A DNA stretch of 29,237 nucleotides from Isohypsibius dastychi (Eukaryota > Tardigrada > Eutardigrada > Parachela > Isohypsibiidae), in assembly GCA_034696485.1 (NCBI GenBank), contig JAQIWT010000192.1, forward strand, positions 1 to 29,237. The letters run 5' to 3'. Below are positions 10,800 to 19,861 of this stretch, piece by piece. Each line of letters opens with the position of its first letter. Within the stretch, counting starts at the first letter, position 1. Under the pieces are notes generated by a model. The model saw nothing but the letters and a program-made list of their open reading frames with translations. It had not been told where the DNA came from and searched no databases. The position numbers and the translations under genes were made by a program.

Positions 10800-12263
10800 A
10801 AGTGAGTTCACATTGGATAACTGCCTGATTGAGGTCAGGAACTGTATTGTCAGATGCGGCAAGCAGGTGGAGTTGGAACGAAAGAAATTGTCAGAATAGT
10901 GAGACGGTGGTCTATTGGGAGTTTCCTCGTAAACGCCATGGTAATTAGAGGCAAAGCTTTATCAAGGCGCTGCATCCGCTGAACAAATGCATTACGGGAA
11001 TTTGGGAACTGAAGATACGGTTCACGTTGCTGATTGGTGTCAGGCTCCATGAAAATTTCAGGTTGTGAAGCCGGACATTGAAGGCGATGCAAAAGGAGTC
11101 AAGGAGATCTCCGTACAACCGTGAAGTCCACTCGAGGAGTCTGAAAATTTTTGAATACTTTTCCATTGAATTACAGCTTGTGCGATGCACAAAAAGCCAA
11201 GGAGAACCGCAAAAGTGGTGATTTCGAAGGAGCGGTAAGTGCTTAAGATTGCAATCAAACGGAATCTCAACTGCATTCAGTTTCGGCGAAGCGGTGATTT
11301 GTGTTTTTGTTAAGAGTTCTACCGACGGTGTAACAAGAATATCGAATCGTACAATGCAGGGCAACACATGAATGCTTCAGTGCCTATCCGCCGGAATGAG
11401 CATCCTGTGGAAGTCTATTGCCATGCTGAAGAGGTAAAGGCGAATTGTGGACGCGTTCAGTATTCTCACAAGGCGGAGACTGAGCATAGTTGCGTCAGTT
11501 GTCAAAACCGTTACTGTTGAATCATCCTTTTGCTGGTTCCACGTAGTTCGTTGAATGTGTGCGCTGAAGGACAATATCATCAAATGCAACTTGCAACTTG
11601 CTGATTCCATCGTGAGTCAGCTGAGTAACTGCCCTCACTGTTGCGACTGTTGCTGAGCCTCCTGCGTGTCGCACTTTTTCTATAAATTTATCACGGTGGC
11701 CGGTGCGAATTTCTGGGGTTTGATCTGTCAGCGCTGATGACACTGGCTACTGCTCGTGGTTACCGTTGATCCTACCGCTGACTGCGTGTATCTCGGCAAT
11801 CACTTATACTGTTATGAAACTGGATACACTCTGTATCTTGATAGAAAAAAAAGAATACTCCGACCGAAGGTTCTCGAGACGTTGCCCAGGAAAACGGTTG
11901 AAATCGCCGGGACTCATGAAAACCACCACTTACTGACACAGTTAGAAACTTTTTGCCACGTCATCGCTATTCAGATTAATGCCACGTGTCAAGATGAAGT
12001 CGCATGAGCGAAACGCACCTGATACGTTGTGGATCAAGCTTAACCAAAATTCTAAAGCTTTCGGGAGAGAATGGGATAGAGTTGTTCACTTGCAATGCTT
12101 CATACCTTGTCGAACTTTTCAACTACTCAAAATTTACTCTGGTTTCAAAAAATTGAGCTCGACCAAAGAGTATTTCAATAACCAGGATATGGTTCCCGGT
12201 GTGACATTATTTTGTTTTTGCTAGAAAAATACTCCGTTGCAGTTTTTCACCGTCATTACAGTC
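10800..12263. other. no recognisable gene; several unassigned ORFs
   Basis: ORFs of 70-140 codons exist on both strands (10945-11367 and 11522-11743 minus, 11756-12007 plus), but none shows a motif I recognise. It sits between the RT remnant and the capsid/protease cluster, where one would expect either retroelement integrase or the missing N-terminal capsid sequence. I see neither. At 12264 a plus-strand reading starts MSRFRPEEVFGSARILQ, meets a TAG, and continues with a basic stretch (RFHRRFKRKSSRSQRG); it could be a small virion protein, at low confidence. Confidence 0.4.
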
Positions 12264-12420
12264 ATGTCAAGATTCCGACCCGAGGAGGTGTTCGGAAGTG
12301 CGAGAATTTTGCAGTAGACACAGGTTGGAGGAAGCGTCGCAAGGTTTCATCGGAGGTTCAAAAGAAAGTCATCAAGAAGCCAGCGTGGCACATTCGGAGT
12401 TGAAGTGTTGACTTCTCAGC

Positions 12421-12711
12421 ATGGCAACCGGACAAGCAACGGGAGAAAACCCACAAAACAAAATCTACAAAGCTCTGCGTGATCTGGAAATCAAGGCGAG
12501 AGGTTTGGAGAAGAACCGAGAAGTAGCGAAGATGTAGGACGAAATCCGTAACTTCTTGATGGAACGGGCAACTCTGGGCGGTCACGGTAAAGCCTTCGAG
12601 CAAAAGAAGGATGACTTCAATCGAGATGACATGGATCGGCACAAAATTCAACCGATCCCTACAGGGAATCTCCGCCACACAAAGTTGGGAGGAAATTTCA
12701 AGTGTGACTGA
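12421..12711 (+). pseudogene. small protein of about 96 residues with one in-frame TAG
   Basis: The reading starts at ATG 12421 (MATGQATGENPQNK) and runs to TGA 12709-12711 in a single frame, broken only by TAG at 12535-12537. It is highly charged (KALRDLEIKARGLEKNRE; FEQKKDDFNRDDMDRHK) and ends IPTGNLRHTKLGGNFKCD, which looks like genuine coding sequence. It lies just upstream of the capsid-protein fragment on the same strand. I do not recognise the family. Its position suggests a small structural or assembly protein of the Polinton, which is inference. Confidence 0.4.
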
Positions 12712-12876
12712 ATGTAAGAGAAACGTTGCACAAAATTTCAAAAGTATGAACACGCACACCAGAAATGAATGTTTGACCGTTTAACCGAGTTTTGTAATGA
12801 CCTGTGATATTAGGAGCTGCAAAGACGCAGTTGTGCCATTTTCCGAAGTTTTGTACTGACTCGATTTTCTGGGTAG

Positions 12877-13462
12877 ATTACAGAAATAATCGGTTCGTTC
12901 TGGAGCGAAAAGATCAACGCTGGGATTTCGTATACTGAGACATGTATTAGCGAAGTTATAATTTTTCTGGGATCAAGCTTCGTTTTAAGGGATTTCATTA
13001 TGCGGGGCTTCATTCCGAAACGTCTTGTGGTCGGGTTGATCGACTCTCAGGCACCTGTGGGCGATCTTAAAAAGAATCCGTATAATTTTCAACATGCCAA
13101 TATTTCCCAAATTGGTACATTCGTGAATTCGGAAGCCGTGCCAAGCAAAGCTCTACAACTAAAAGTGACTCAAGGTAACTACAGAGACGGCTACAATGAC
13201 TTGCTGGAGACGAGTGGTATGCTTTTTGAACAAAAGTCTCTGTTTCCCATCGGCTAGTTGACCCGGTGGATTTGGACTTTTTGGGTTTAATTTGGAACTG
13301 GACCACTCGGATGGATCTTGTATAAATGCTTACAAGAAAGGAGTTCTCGGCCTCACTGTCAATTTCTCCACGCCAACCACAACGACATATTCTTTGATAA
13401 TCAACTCGAATCGTAACGCGGTCATTGAAATTGACCAGCACTGCAACGTGTTCACACCCTGA
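12877..13462 (+). pseudogene. major capsid protein (double jelly roll), C-terminal part only
   Basis: The segment 13000-13257 reads FIPKRLVVGLIDSQ, then NPYNFQHANISQIGTFVN and VPSKALQL. This is the characteristic run in the second jelly roll of Polinton/adintovirus capsid proteins (often annotated 'F54H12.2-like' in invertebrates). A frame change after TAG 13255-13257 continues at 13268-13462 with FGLFGFNLELDHSDG, GVLGLTVNFSTP and NAVIEIDQHCNVF, matching the family C-terminus, and stops at TGA 13460-13462. Only about 150 residues are present; intact relatives are roughly 450-650. The open frame upstream (12877-12999) does not clearly match, so the N-terminal two-thirds seems deleted. The protein would form the capsid shell. 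The protease gene starts 11 nt after its stop. Confidence 0.8.
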
Positions 13463-13473
13463 AAACGAATGTG

Positions 13474-13854
13474 ATGGATAATTTCCAACTCAAAATCCTG
13501 GCTGGAAGAAATGCATGTTACCGAAGGAAAACTACATTTCTCGGTGTTTTTGCCCGAGACACGCTACCATGCCGAAAAGACACCAGTTATCTTTTTGGCT
13601 TGATTGTCAATTCGGATAAACATTCTGAGCCGGGAACCCACTAGCTCGCGTTTTTTGCCAGAAACGCAAGGAAAGTTTACTTTCTTGACTCGTTTGGGAA
13701 AGCGCCATTATTTTATGGAATCGGGATTGATAGATTTCTCAACAAGAAAATCGAAGGACACGTTCAAGAAAACAGGATTCAGCTGCAAGCTATGAACTCG
13801 GAGTTTTGCGGATTATTCTGCATATTTTTTCTCTTTTATTTGTTTAAAAGCTAA
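13474..13854 (+). pseudogene. adenain-like cysteine protease, one in-frame TAG
   Basis: This is a maturation protease of the adenovirus-endopeptidase (Ulp1-related) type found in Polintons. It is readable in one frame from ATG 13474 to TAA 13852-13854, about 126 residues. It shows GVFARDTLPC, LIVNSDKHSEPGTH (catalytic His), YFLDSFGKAP (the acidic residue region) and NSEFCGLFCIFFL (catalytic Cys). It would cleave virion precursors during assembly. The only lesion is TAG at 13642-13644, directly after the catalytic His, where relatives carry Trp. The length is somewhat short for the family. The gene follows the capsid fragment by 11 nt on the same strand, a typical Polinton neighbourhood, and faces the minus-strand ATPase cluster. 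Confidence 0.85.
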
Positions 13855-14059
13855 AGCCTAAGATCTTTTGTCGACATGTTTGAGTTACCTAGACATCTCA
13901 ATCTCACGATCATTTGCTACTGAAATTCGTTTGCGTTAAACTTGAGGGTTGCACTGAGATTTGTCGCGATGAAGTTGACGGTATTGAACGTCACATTTGT
14001 TTACCAATGTATAAGATCTTCCGGAACCAGGAGTTTCAGGAGTTTCAGGAGTTTGCAAA

Positions 14060-14600
14060 TTAAATTCTGGTGGGGTTTTCTGAGTTCGAAATCATAGAGC
14101 TTGGGGCATTATTTGCCCGCATTATCTCAAAAAACTCTTAAAGTCCAGCTAGTTCTCCGGAAGACGGGCTACCTTTCGTTGTCAGCCGAGACAAAATGTC
14201 TACCATGTTGGCAACCAAGAGCGGTTTCCCATTGAAATAAGGCGTGTTTTGGCCATCAATCGTCATTCCGGCGTGAATCTCGAAGTAATCAACGATGGTT
14301 TTTGCCTTTTTTGCTGGCTTTTGCCAAGCAGACCATAAAGCGATGTGCTTGTAGCAGAATCGTAAACATCCGACGAGGATGTTGGTGTTGCTTTCGGGAG
14401 TGCGCGTTGTTTAGAGGCTCGTATTGAATATGACCTATGAAGTTCAAATGCATCTGATAGGGCACGTACCTTATCGGCATTTGATAACTGCTGATTTTCC
14501 AGCACAGCGTGAATTTACCGTTCATATTTGCTGAGCTGTCCAGCAAAGCGTTCAAGATGGCTGCTCGAAGGTTGCGATGACGAGCCCATATGTTCTTCAT
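14060..14600 (-). pseudogene. small conserved Polinton protein (third gene of ATPase module)
   Basis: Read from 14600 downward, three frames combine. MKNIWARHRNLRAAILNALL comes first (14600 onward). Then LENQQLSNADKVRALSDAF continues to SLYGLLGK. Last is KTIVDYFEIHAGMTIDGQ, followed by NMVDILSRLTTKG, SGELAGL, a TAA near 14126 and FFEIMRANNAPSSMI, ending at TAA 14062-14060. The pattern of a basic linker, a short strand pair, a G-Q-x-x-P-like turn, N-(M/I)-VD-(I/L)-L and a final N-x-P resembles a small protein often found next to the ATPase in invertebrate Polintons and adintoviruses. I know that only as an uncharacterised conserved ORF. It lies 18 nt downstream of the hydrophobic-tail gene on the same strand. 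Frame changes occur near 14505 and 14305. Confidence 0.5.
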
Positions 14601-14618
14601 TACCTAAATACATTTTCT

Positions 14619-14924
14619 TTATGGGAAGTCAAAAAGCACGTATGTAATAACGAGCGGGATAATCGAAGCAAGTAGACGATAGCCGGCTTTCAGTAAAAGG
14701 TCACGTTTTTTCCTTTTTGAGAGCTTCTTTCTTCCGAAGAGTTCAATCACAGAACCCCTCTCGCTAGCCTGAGTAGCTCGTCTTGGTTCGGGTCGTACAG
14801 CTTCTGATGAAATTTGCCGAGGACACTCGGAAATGGCATCAATGACATCTGGCTGAATGGTAGACAAAACAGCGTTTGTCAGTTTTTCGTCACCTCGCGC
14901 TAGTCCAACATGATGTAGCCACAC
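14619..14924 (-). CDS. small basic protein with C-terminal hydrophobic segment
   Basis: This 101-codon ORF overlaps the 3' end of the ATPase gene in another frame. Its core reads NAVLSTIQPDVIDAISEC, then a polar middle, then IELFGRKKLSKRKKRDLLLK, and it ends in a membrane-like segment GYRLLASIIPLVITYVLF. A helical N-terminus with a Cys, a Lys/Arg run and a hydrophobic tail is the layout of a common small Polinton/adintovirus virion protein, thought to resemble adenovirus pX/pVI-type membrane-active proteins. That functional idea is inference. The start is uncertain; the first residues may be an out-of-frame extension of the ATPase C-terminus. It is followed by the small gene at 14060-14600. 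Confidence 0.5.
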   Translation of the reverse strand: MWLHHVGLARGDEKLTNAVLSTIQPDVIDAISECPRQISSEAVRPEPRRATQASERGSVIELFGRKKLSKRKKRDLLLKAGYRLLASIIPLVITYVLFDFP

Positions 14925-15534
14925 TGGCTAGAGAATTCACTAATGACTTTGTTGAAGAATTCTGCCTTTCCAGGAAAAACCTGACGGCCGATGAGTGCTG
15001 GTTGTTGCCGATCCTGAAGATTCTGAAAACAAACAATGACCATTGCGTTCAGACGAATGTCCCGACCAAATGATTGTTCAAAAAACAGATTCTGGATAAT
15101 ATAAATGATCAACGTGTTACTGTGGCGCCCTGAGTGACAAAAAAGTTGAGCAATGTGTTTGCTGGAATTTGACTCCAAGTGGAGGTCATCAGTCACTGCC
15201 AGATTAGTATTCTTTTCATCGTGATACCTGGCCTTTGAAATATTCTTCGGTATGCCTTCGATGAACGTGATAGGATATCTTCCTATCAGAAGGTCATCGT
15301 AAAGACCTTGATACGTGCAAAAAATTTAAAACCAATTTTTTCATCCGGAGCAGGGCAGAGTTTTTTTGTTTTAAGAAGATTCGACACAAAAACAGACTTC
15401 CCTGAACCAGAGTTTCCACTAATGATCATTGAGGTAGGATGTTCGAACGAATCCGCTGCACATACTTCCATTTCATTTGTTAAAACCCAATGGTTTTTCG
15501 AATCTGTTGAAGGCAAAACTGAGCAGGGGAACAA
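14900..15534 (-). pseudogene. FtsK/A32-type genome-packaging ATPase, element 1
   Basis: The first frame (15534-15286) has FEHPTSMIISGNSGSGKS, a Walker A P-loop at about 15420-15391, followed by VFVSNLLKTKK and PDEKI. Near 15310 the frame changes and continues with YQGLYDDLL, FIEGIPKN and NLAVTDDLHLES (Walker B, about 15200-15183). Then come QLFCHSGRHSNTLIIYIIQN, FGRDIRLNAMVIVCF, QNLQDRQQPALIGRQVFP and GYIMLD before the stop at 14900. This is the order of Polinton packaging ATPases, including the R-x-I-x-LN sensor region. The enzyme pumps the genome into the capsid. Only one frame break was seen, so this is among the better preserved genes of element 1. It opens a minus-strand module with the two small genes that follow. 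Confidence 0.87.
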
Positions 15535-15688
15535 TTAGATATTTCAGGAAAATCTTGTCATACATTTTCATTGCACAACAGTGGAAATGCGAACAAGGTA
15601 GTTCAAAACAAAAAGTAGAGCAGTGTAGAAAACCCAAGAAAGATTGCTGGTTGAGTTTGCTGCTTCCGCCATACCGTCCAAAACTGGG

Positions 15689-16159
15689 TTAGTGTCCATA
15701 TTTAAGAAGATACTTCCGATCGCTTCTGAAAACTAAATTGCGGCCCGAACGCGTTGCCGGTTTCTTTTCATACTCGTTGCCCATCCATGAACAGCTGGCT
15801 TGACCCAGTCGCAAATCTTTCTTGCTCGTGAAAAATCGCCATACGATGGCAATTCTTTGAGTCATTTTTTTCAGCAAATAAAATACTTTTGGCACTTCTC
15901 TGACAGCAGAATTTTCGATTCCGTGTAGCACCGCCCACAGTTTAGGTGACATCCATTCAGGACTAATATATGTGTATGTTCTGGCACAGACTCGACAGAC
16001 GACATAGTCACGGCAAAAGTGAAAGAATAGAAGGTTTAGTTTGTCAGTAGTATCAGATCCAGCCAAATAGTATTCATCAAACCAAGTCGTGCGTTTTAGC
16101 CCCAGTGCCTCCTTAAAATGACTCGCCAGAAACGGTTCGGGACAAAAATAGGGAGACAC
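15689..16159 (-). CDS. unidentified 156-codon ORF upstream of ATPase
   Basis: This is one open frame, MSPYFCPEPFLASHFKEAL onward. It contains a Cys-rich piece (CRDYVVCRVC), WMSPKLWAVLHG and a basic C-terminal part (YEKKPATRSGRN, RKYLLKYGH). Its length and position, on the same strand about 155 nt upstream of the element 1 ATPase, make it a candidate gene of that element. I recognise no family. It could also be a chance ORF: no frame continuation or motif confirms it. I see nothing convincing on the opposite strand here. Confidence 0.28.
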   Translation of the reverse strand: MSPYFCPEPFLASHFKEALGLKRTTWFDEYYLAGSDTTDKLNLLFFHFCRDYVVCRVCARTYTYISPEWMSPKLWAVLHGIENSAVREVPKVFYLLKKMTQRIAIVWRFFTSKKDLRLGQASCSWMGNEYEKKPATRSGRNLVFRSDRKYLLKYGH

Positions 16160-16220
16160 ACCTACTTGAGATTTGGTAGCAGTGTCAGTTCACCAACCGG
16201 ATAAACTTCCAGTTCAAGCA

Positions 16221-16472
16221 ATGTTACCGACGAGAAAATATCCTCGCCCATCATTATTCTCGCCAAAAGGTCAGTTTTACTAGCCGGTTCTCTTCAACGG
16301 CTACTGGTTTCCCAGGGAAAGCTATTATAATTATCCTGAGCTGGGTGACCTCAATGGAGCGACAATATCTCATGGATATACCACCGACCCGGTTCCCAAG
16401 ATTGAAAATTCCGAGCCTGATCTGAGCGTTTGGACCAAGGCAGAGTTTTTGGAAATACTTGCTGGTATATAA
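16221..16472 (+). pseudogene. small 83-codon protein with one in-frame TAG
   Basis: From ATG 16221 (MLPTRKYPRPSLFSPKG) one frame runs to TAA 16470-16472, interrupted only by TAG 16281-16283. The part after it reads NGYWFPRESYYNYPELGDL, a proline/glutamate-rich stretch and VWTKAEFLEILAGI, which has the composition of real protein. I do not recognise it. It is the first of three plus-strand ORFs packed end to end (next ATG at 16488), which points to a compact viral-type gene cluster at the left side of element 2. Confidence 0.4.
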
Positions 16473-16487
16473 CGGGCCAGATAAGAA

Positions 16488-16832
16488 ATGACCGACAAGG
16501 ACAGTCTAAGCATCGTATGTGATCAGACCGAGCAGAAACATAAGTTGTTGAAGTAATTTATAGGTTCTGACGACAATTGTTTGTTTGTTCACGGTTTGTA
16601 GACCTATTATGGAGCAGTTGACTGTTATGAATCACTTAAATCAGAGCTGAATATCTCTGCCGCGTTGACGTTTCAGGATTTTGAAAAACGGGCTCAATTT
16701 ACGGCATACGAAAGACATCAGATGAAGATCAAGAACTACGTGACTGCATTCAAAACCTTGTTACCCCGGCCTCACCTCAGCGCTGCAGTTCACTGGACAC
16801 TTCAGTACGTTCAAGACATACAAAGATTGTAA
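16488..16832 (+). CDS. unidentified protein, possible 49-nt intron
   Basis: A start at 16488 gives MTDKDSLSIVCDQTEQKHK. A candidate intron (16553-16601) has a GT donor and a T-rich tract ending in TAG. After it a strongly helical stretch reads LTFQDFEKRAQFTAYERHQ, then MKIKNYVTAFKTLL, and ends at TAA 16830-16832. The splice junction does not by itself bring both parts into one frame, so either the intron is wrong or a frameshift is also present. No family recognised. The stop overlaps the next start (TAATG). Confidence 0.33.
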
Positions 16833-17183
16833 TGGCGTATATCCTCCCGGATGCAGGACAGTTCCGTTTGAAGCCAGCCTCTAATACACGCACAGACCCC
16901 CAAACACATCACTTTGTTTCCCCGTTTTTAATTGATGGACTTCTGACCGATTTGTTGTTCAAACTCAATGCTGACCTTTTGCAAAACTCAACTCTTGTTC
17001 TTCGCTTCAAAATTGCTGCCGAGTTTCCAGCTACTTTTTTCGCAAATCCACCCGTTTCCAAACGGAAATGGCCGAGTTTTTCGTTTGTTAGTTAGTAAGT
17101 TCCTTGAGAGTCATTTGGCATGTGACATCCTTCATGACTTCTCGGCAATTCTATCTCAGTTGTTTGGAAGACTGTCACGCTGA
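16832..17183 (+). pseudogene. unidentified protein, third of a packed trio
   Basis: The ATG at 16832 shares a base with the preceding TAA. The frame gives MAYILPDAGQFRLKPAS, PFLIDGLLTDLLFKLNADLL and FKIAAEFPATFFANPPVSKR up to 17095. The reading then seems to pass to another frame (LVSKFLESHLACDILHDFSA) that ends at 17183. No motif recognised. It is convergent with the minus-strand gene whose poly(A) signal lies at 17290-17295. Confidence 0.33.
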
Positions 17184-17289
17184 TATTGATACGACAACCT
17201 TGTGGAATTTTACTGTTCAGAACACTGACATGTCACTGAGACTTGCATTAAACGCACTAGATCTTTGATAAGTTGTACCACCCTGAACC

Positions 17290-17295
17290 TTTATT
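17290..17295 (-). terminator. AATAAA poly(A) signal, minus strand
   Basis: TTTATT on the plus strand reads AATAAA on the minus strand. It lies about 100 nt beyond the last stop (17393) of the charged-tail gene, a normal spacing for a 3' end. Confidence 0.55.
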
Positions 17296-17392
17296 GAAAC
17301 ACAATTTCAGCAACGACAGTACACAAATCCATACTACTGCACACCTTCAGACTACTGCACATCAATTTAAATAATTACAAGTTAACAATTAT

Positions 17393-18630
17393 TTACTGCT
17401 CCTGAATTCGTCCAGCACGGCTGGTCACCGCTGGAACAACTTCCGGTCCAACTGCGACTTCCGGCTGCTTCGCCTGTTTAGACTCACGCTTCTGAACAAC
17501 CCCTTCCGGCTCCGGCTCGGTCTCCTCCACTTTCGCCTCTTCCGCCTCCTTCTCCGCTTCCCCTTCGTCTTCCTCTTCCGCCTCTTCCTCGTCCTCTTCC
17601 AACTCGTTACCCGCCTTGCCAATCCTTGTGTAACTGAGGAACCAACGTGCTCCTCTGCTACCGCTTCACGGACCTGCTGCTAAACAAACCTTTCCAATTC
17701 GGAATCTTCTATGACACTAACGGCTTATTGGATATTGGAATCATATCAATAAAACAATACACGCACCCATTACTCGGCAGTGAATTGCAGCACTCATGAA
17801 ATCAGTGAGCTCCTGTTTGCTCAAAAACGTGTCGGCCACTACTGCTCTGGCAAAATTTTGAGCTGCGGTGAAGTGAACTGTAGAAGTCGAGTCCTGCACG
17901 ATTTCGTTTTCCGGAAAACGATTGAGCATTTCCTGTAGTTTCTCCATACGGTATGTTGCCTCATTCGCAGCCCGCCCACGGTGTCCAGGTTTCAAGTCTG
18001 GTGTAATGACCATGAAATATTGGCCGAACACTTTGGAAAAATCTCCCATGCGTGCCTTCAGGGCTTCTCCCTCGGACATCCCGCGATTGACATGATCTGA
18101 CATTGTAATGCTTTGCTTTACCGTTGCAGTCGAACAATTTGTGGCAACAGATCCATAATAATGCAGCTTGACAGTATTGACTGCAGTGCTGAACTCGGTA
18201 AAATCGAGTCGGCGAGCTTTGGTGCGAGCAGTTTCGTGGGATTCTCGAATGATCCGAAGATATTTCTGGACAGCTGCAAGATCAGCCAACGCAGAGTCGA
18301 TAACGCTGATCGCTTCATCGGCACTCTGCACAATTCCACCAGCATTTTCAAACGCAATATCGAATGCAATTTTCTATACAGACAAACACCGTTCAAAAAA
18401 CTCTTGCAAAAAAAACACCAAAAACACACCAGAATTTCATTTTGATCGCCATTGGCAGCACAGATGCGATTGTGGATGTCTGTTAACCGGACCTGATCTC
18501 GAGGCACATCGTTCAGCGCATAGCCGGGATTAACATGGGAGACATTCTTCCTTGAGAAATCGCGATCTTTTTCCGATAGAGTAGCTTTAAAAATATTGGA
18601 TGGAATGTACTCCTGCGTAAAAGTTCCCAT
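17393..18630 (-). CDS. unknown intron-containing gene with highly charged tail
   Basis: This is the least damaged gene in the window. Exon 1 (18630-18430) starts MGTFTQEYIPSNIFKATL and contains NVSHVNPGYALNDVPRDQVR. A 56-nt intron (18429-18374) follows. Exon 2 (18373-17741, or to a splice donor at 17774) begins KIAFDIAFENAGGIVQS and runs about 210 residues without a break: helical and polar, with SDHVNRGMSEGEALKARMG, FGQYFMVITPDLKPGHRG and FLSKQELTDFMSAAIHC. Downstream, a further exon is likely. The piece EAVAEEHVGSSVTQGLA is followed by a purine-rich stretch that reads either as a Glu-rich tail (stop at 17393) or, in another frame, as an Arg/Lys-rich tail (stop at 17425). The total would be about 300-370 residues. 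I recognise no family. Its location in the minus-strand module suggests a virion or DNA-associated protein. Confidence 0.6.
18374..18429 (-). other. 56-nt spliceosomal intron
   Basis: On the minus strand the donor is CTG|GTGTGT and the acceptor TGTATAG|AAAATT, with a T-rich interior. Removing it joins exon 1 and exon 2 in phase 0, and both sides are long open frames. The unspliced reading runs into unrelated sequence. Confidence 0.65.
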
Positions 18631-18639
18631 TTCAAAAAA

Positions 18640-19380
18640 TCAATTAGAAAATTAACCAATACACAACGTGCACACAAATCGCACATGGCGTTTTAATTTG
18701 AATTGTTTTATTGCATTCGCTACCATACACTATACCGACACCCGCGAACCCGCGCACAACACCGTGGGAAAATTATTTTGATTAATTGAAGGTTTGCACC
18801 AATTAAACGGGCAAACGCAGCGAGAATCTACCCCTTGGACTACTAAGGACCACATCTTGAATTGGTTGTGGGTTAGAAGCCTGGATTGGTTCTGGTTACC
18901 CCATGATGGCGTTGTCAGAATTGTTTCGATCCTAAGAGAATGGACGGTTGAGCCTCATTCCTTGCGTTCCCCAAAATTTGAAGCGATAGGTTTTGGGCTT
19001 GCCACTACAAATGGTCAGCTAATCAAACATTTTTTTATTGTGAAGATGTTATTCGATGAAACAGAGAAGATAAACCAATAAAAGGTCACTGGCGGTAAAA
19101 AAACACTTGTAGACAGAGAAAGGAGCCGAAGGGAACGAACCCCAAGAGTTTAAAACGGATGTTCATAATGATGTTACCTTTTTCTAAGAAGAGAATAAGC
19201 GTCATGGTTTTATACTAAATGATGTTGGGGGTGAGCGAGAAAATGAGTTGGGATTAAAAGAGCAGATGTTGGACAAAAATAACTGATCAGCAGACCAGTT
19301 GCGTCAGTGGAGAATGTTTCAGACGCGAACAACCTTTTCGCTTCTGGATTAGTTACGCCATCAAAAGGCTTTTTCTGCAA
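18640..19380. other. intergenic; one unassigned plus-strand ORF
   Basis: This lies between two minus-strand genes. A 95-codon plus-strand ORF (18794-19081, MHQLNGQTQRESTPW) ends at a TAA followed by AAAGG and overlaps an AATAAA. It is Trp-rich and matches nothing I know. The upstream side (18631-18720) should contain the promoter of the charged-tail gene, but I see no convincing TATA box. Confidence 0.35.
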
Positions 19381-19861
19381 TCAAAAAAATGCTCTTCTCT
19401 TCTTTGTATGCTGATCAGCAGAATCTGCGCTCCTCTTTCGATTCAGTTCAATACGTTTCTTTTCCGAAATATGCTCATCACAATCGGTTGCTTTGCGTAT
19501 CTCTTTTGTTAATATTGGCTCGCCCTCTGTGATCTCTTCATCACCGGGTAAGAACTCGGATGATCCAATATCCACTGGCCTGAATTTTGCTGGTCTCGAA
19601 TCCAGGCTTTCGTTTACCCTCCTCTTTCCCCTCGTTGGCAGAACATGTTGATTTCTGGGTAAAGCCTTGGAACGCTTCTTGCTTCGCGTGTGGCAACCGT
19701 TGAGCTACCGCTTGCGTGACTCGATGTTTATGGGTTGTCTTGGTAAGAGTAAGACATCGATTGGTTCACGTGAGACCATATCCTGATCAACATGCATTTC
19801 TGCCGCAGCTGGTCATGTTTTGATCCATTTCCCGTTTTGGGACAATGAAGTACTCATCCAT
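19381..19861 (-). pseudogene. small basic protein with nuclear-localisation-like end
   Basis: The start at 19861 reads MDEYFIVPKREMDQNMTSC. A frame change near 19800 leads to AEMHVDQDMVSREPIDVLLL and PRQPINIESRKR, then TAG near 19710, then NGCHTRSKKRSKALPRNQ, RGKRRVNESLDSRPAKFRPV, FLPGDEEITEGEPILTK and finally NRKRSADSADQHTKKRRAFF (stop 19383-19381). The two basic clusters look like nuclear-localisation or DNA-binding segments. The start overlaps the stop of the preceding gene (TAATG). It occupies the third place of the ATPase module, like the gene at 14060-14600, but the sequences do not obviously align. The M-D-x-(F/Y)-x-V-P opening resembles that of small Polinton proteins; this is a weak similarity. 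Confidence 0.5.

Noticed and set aside
18118-18445. ORFs on both strands overlapping exon 2 of the charged-tail gene
   Set aside because: They are antisense or unspliced readings across the 56-nt intron; the spliced reading explains both flanks.
12421-19861. Alternative genetic code with TAG as sense
   Set aside because: Frameshifts and TGA/TAA interruptions occur as well, and other genes use TAG as a natural stop; decay is simpler. Kept only as a lesser hypothesis.
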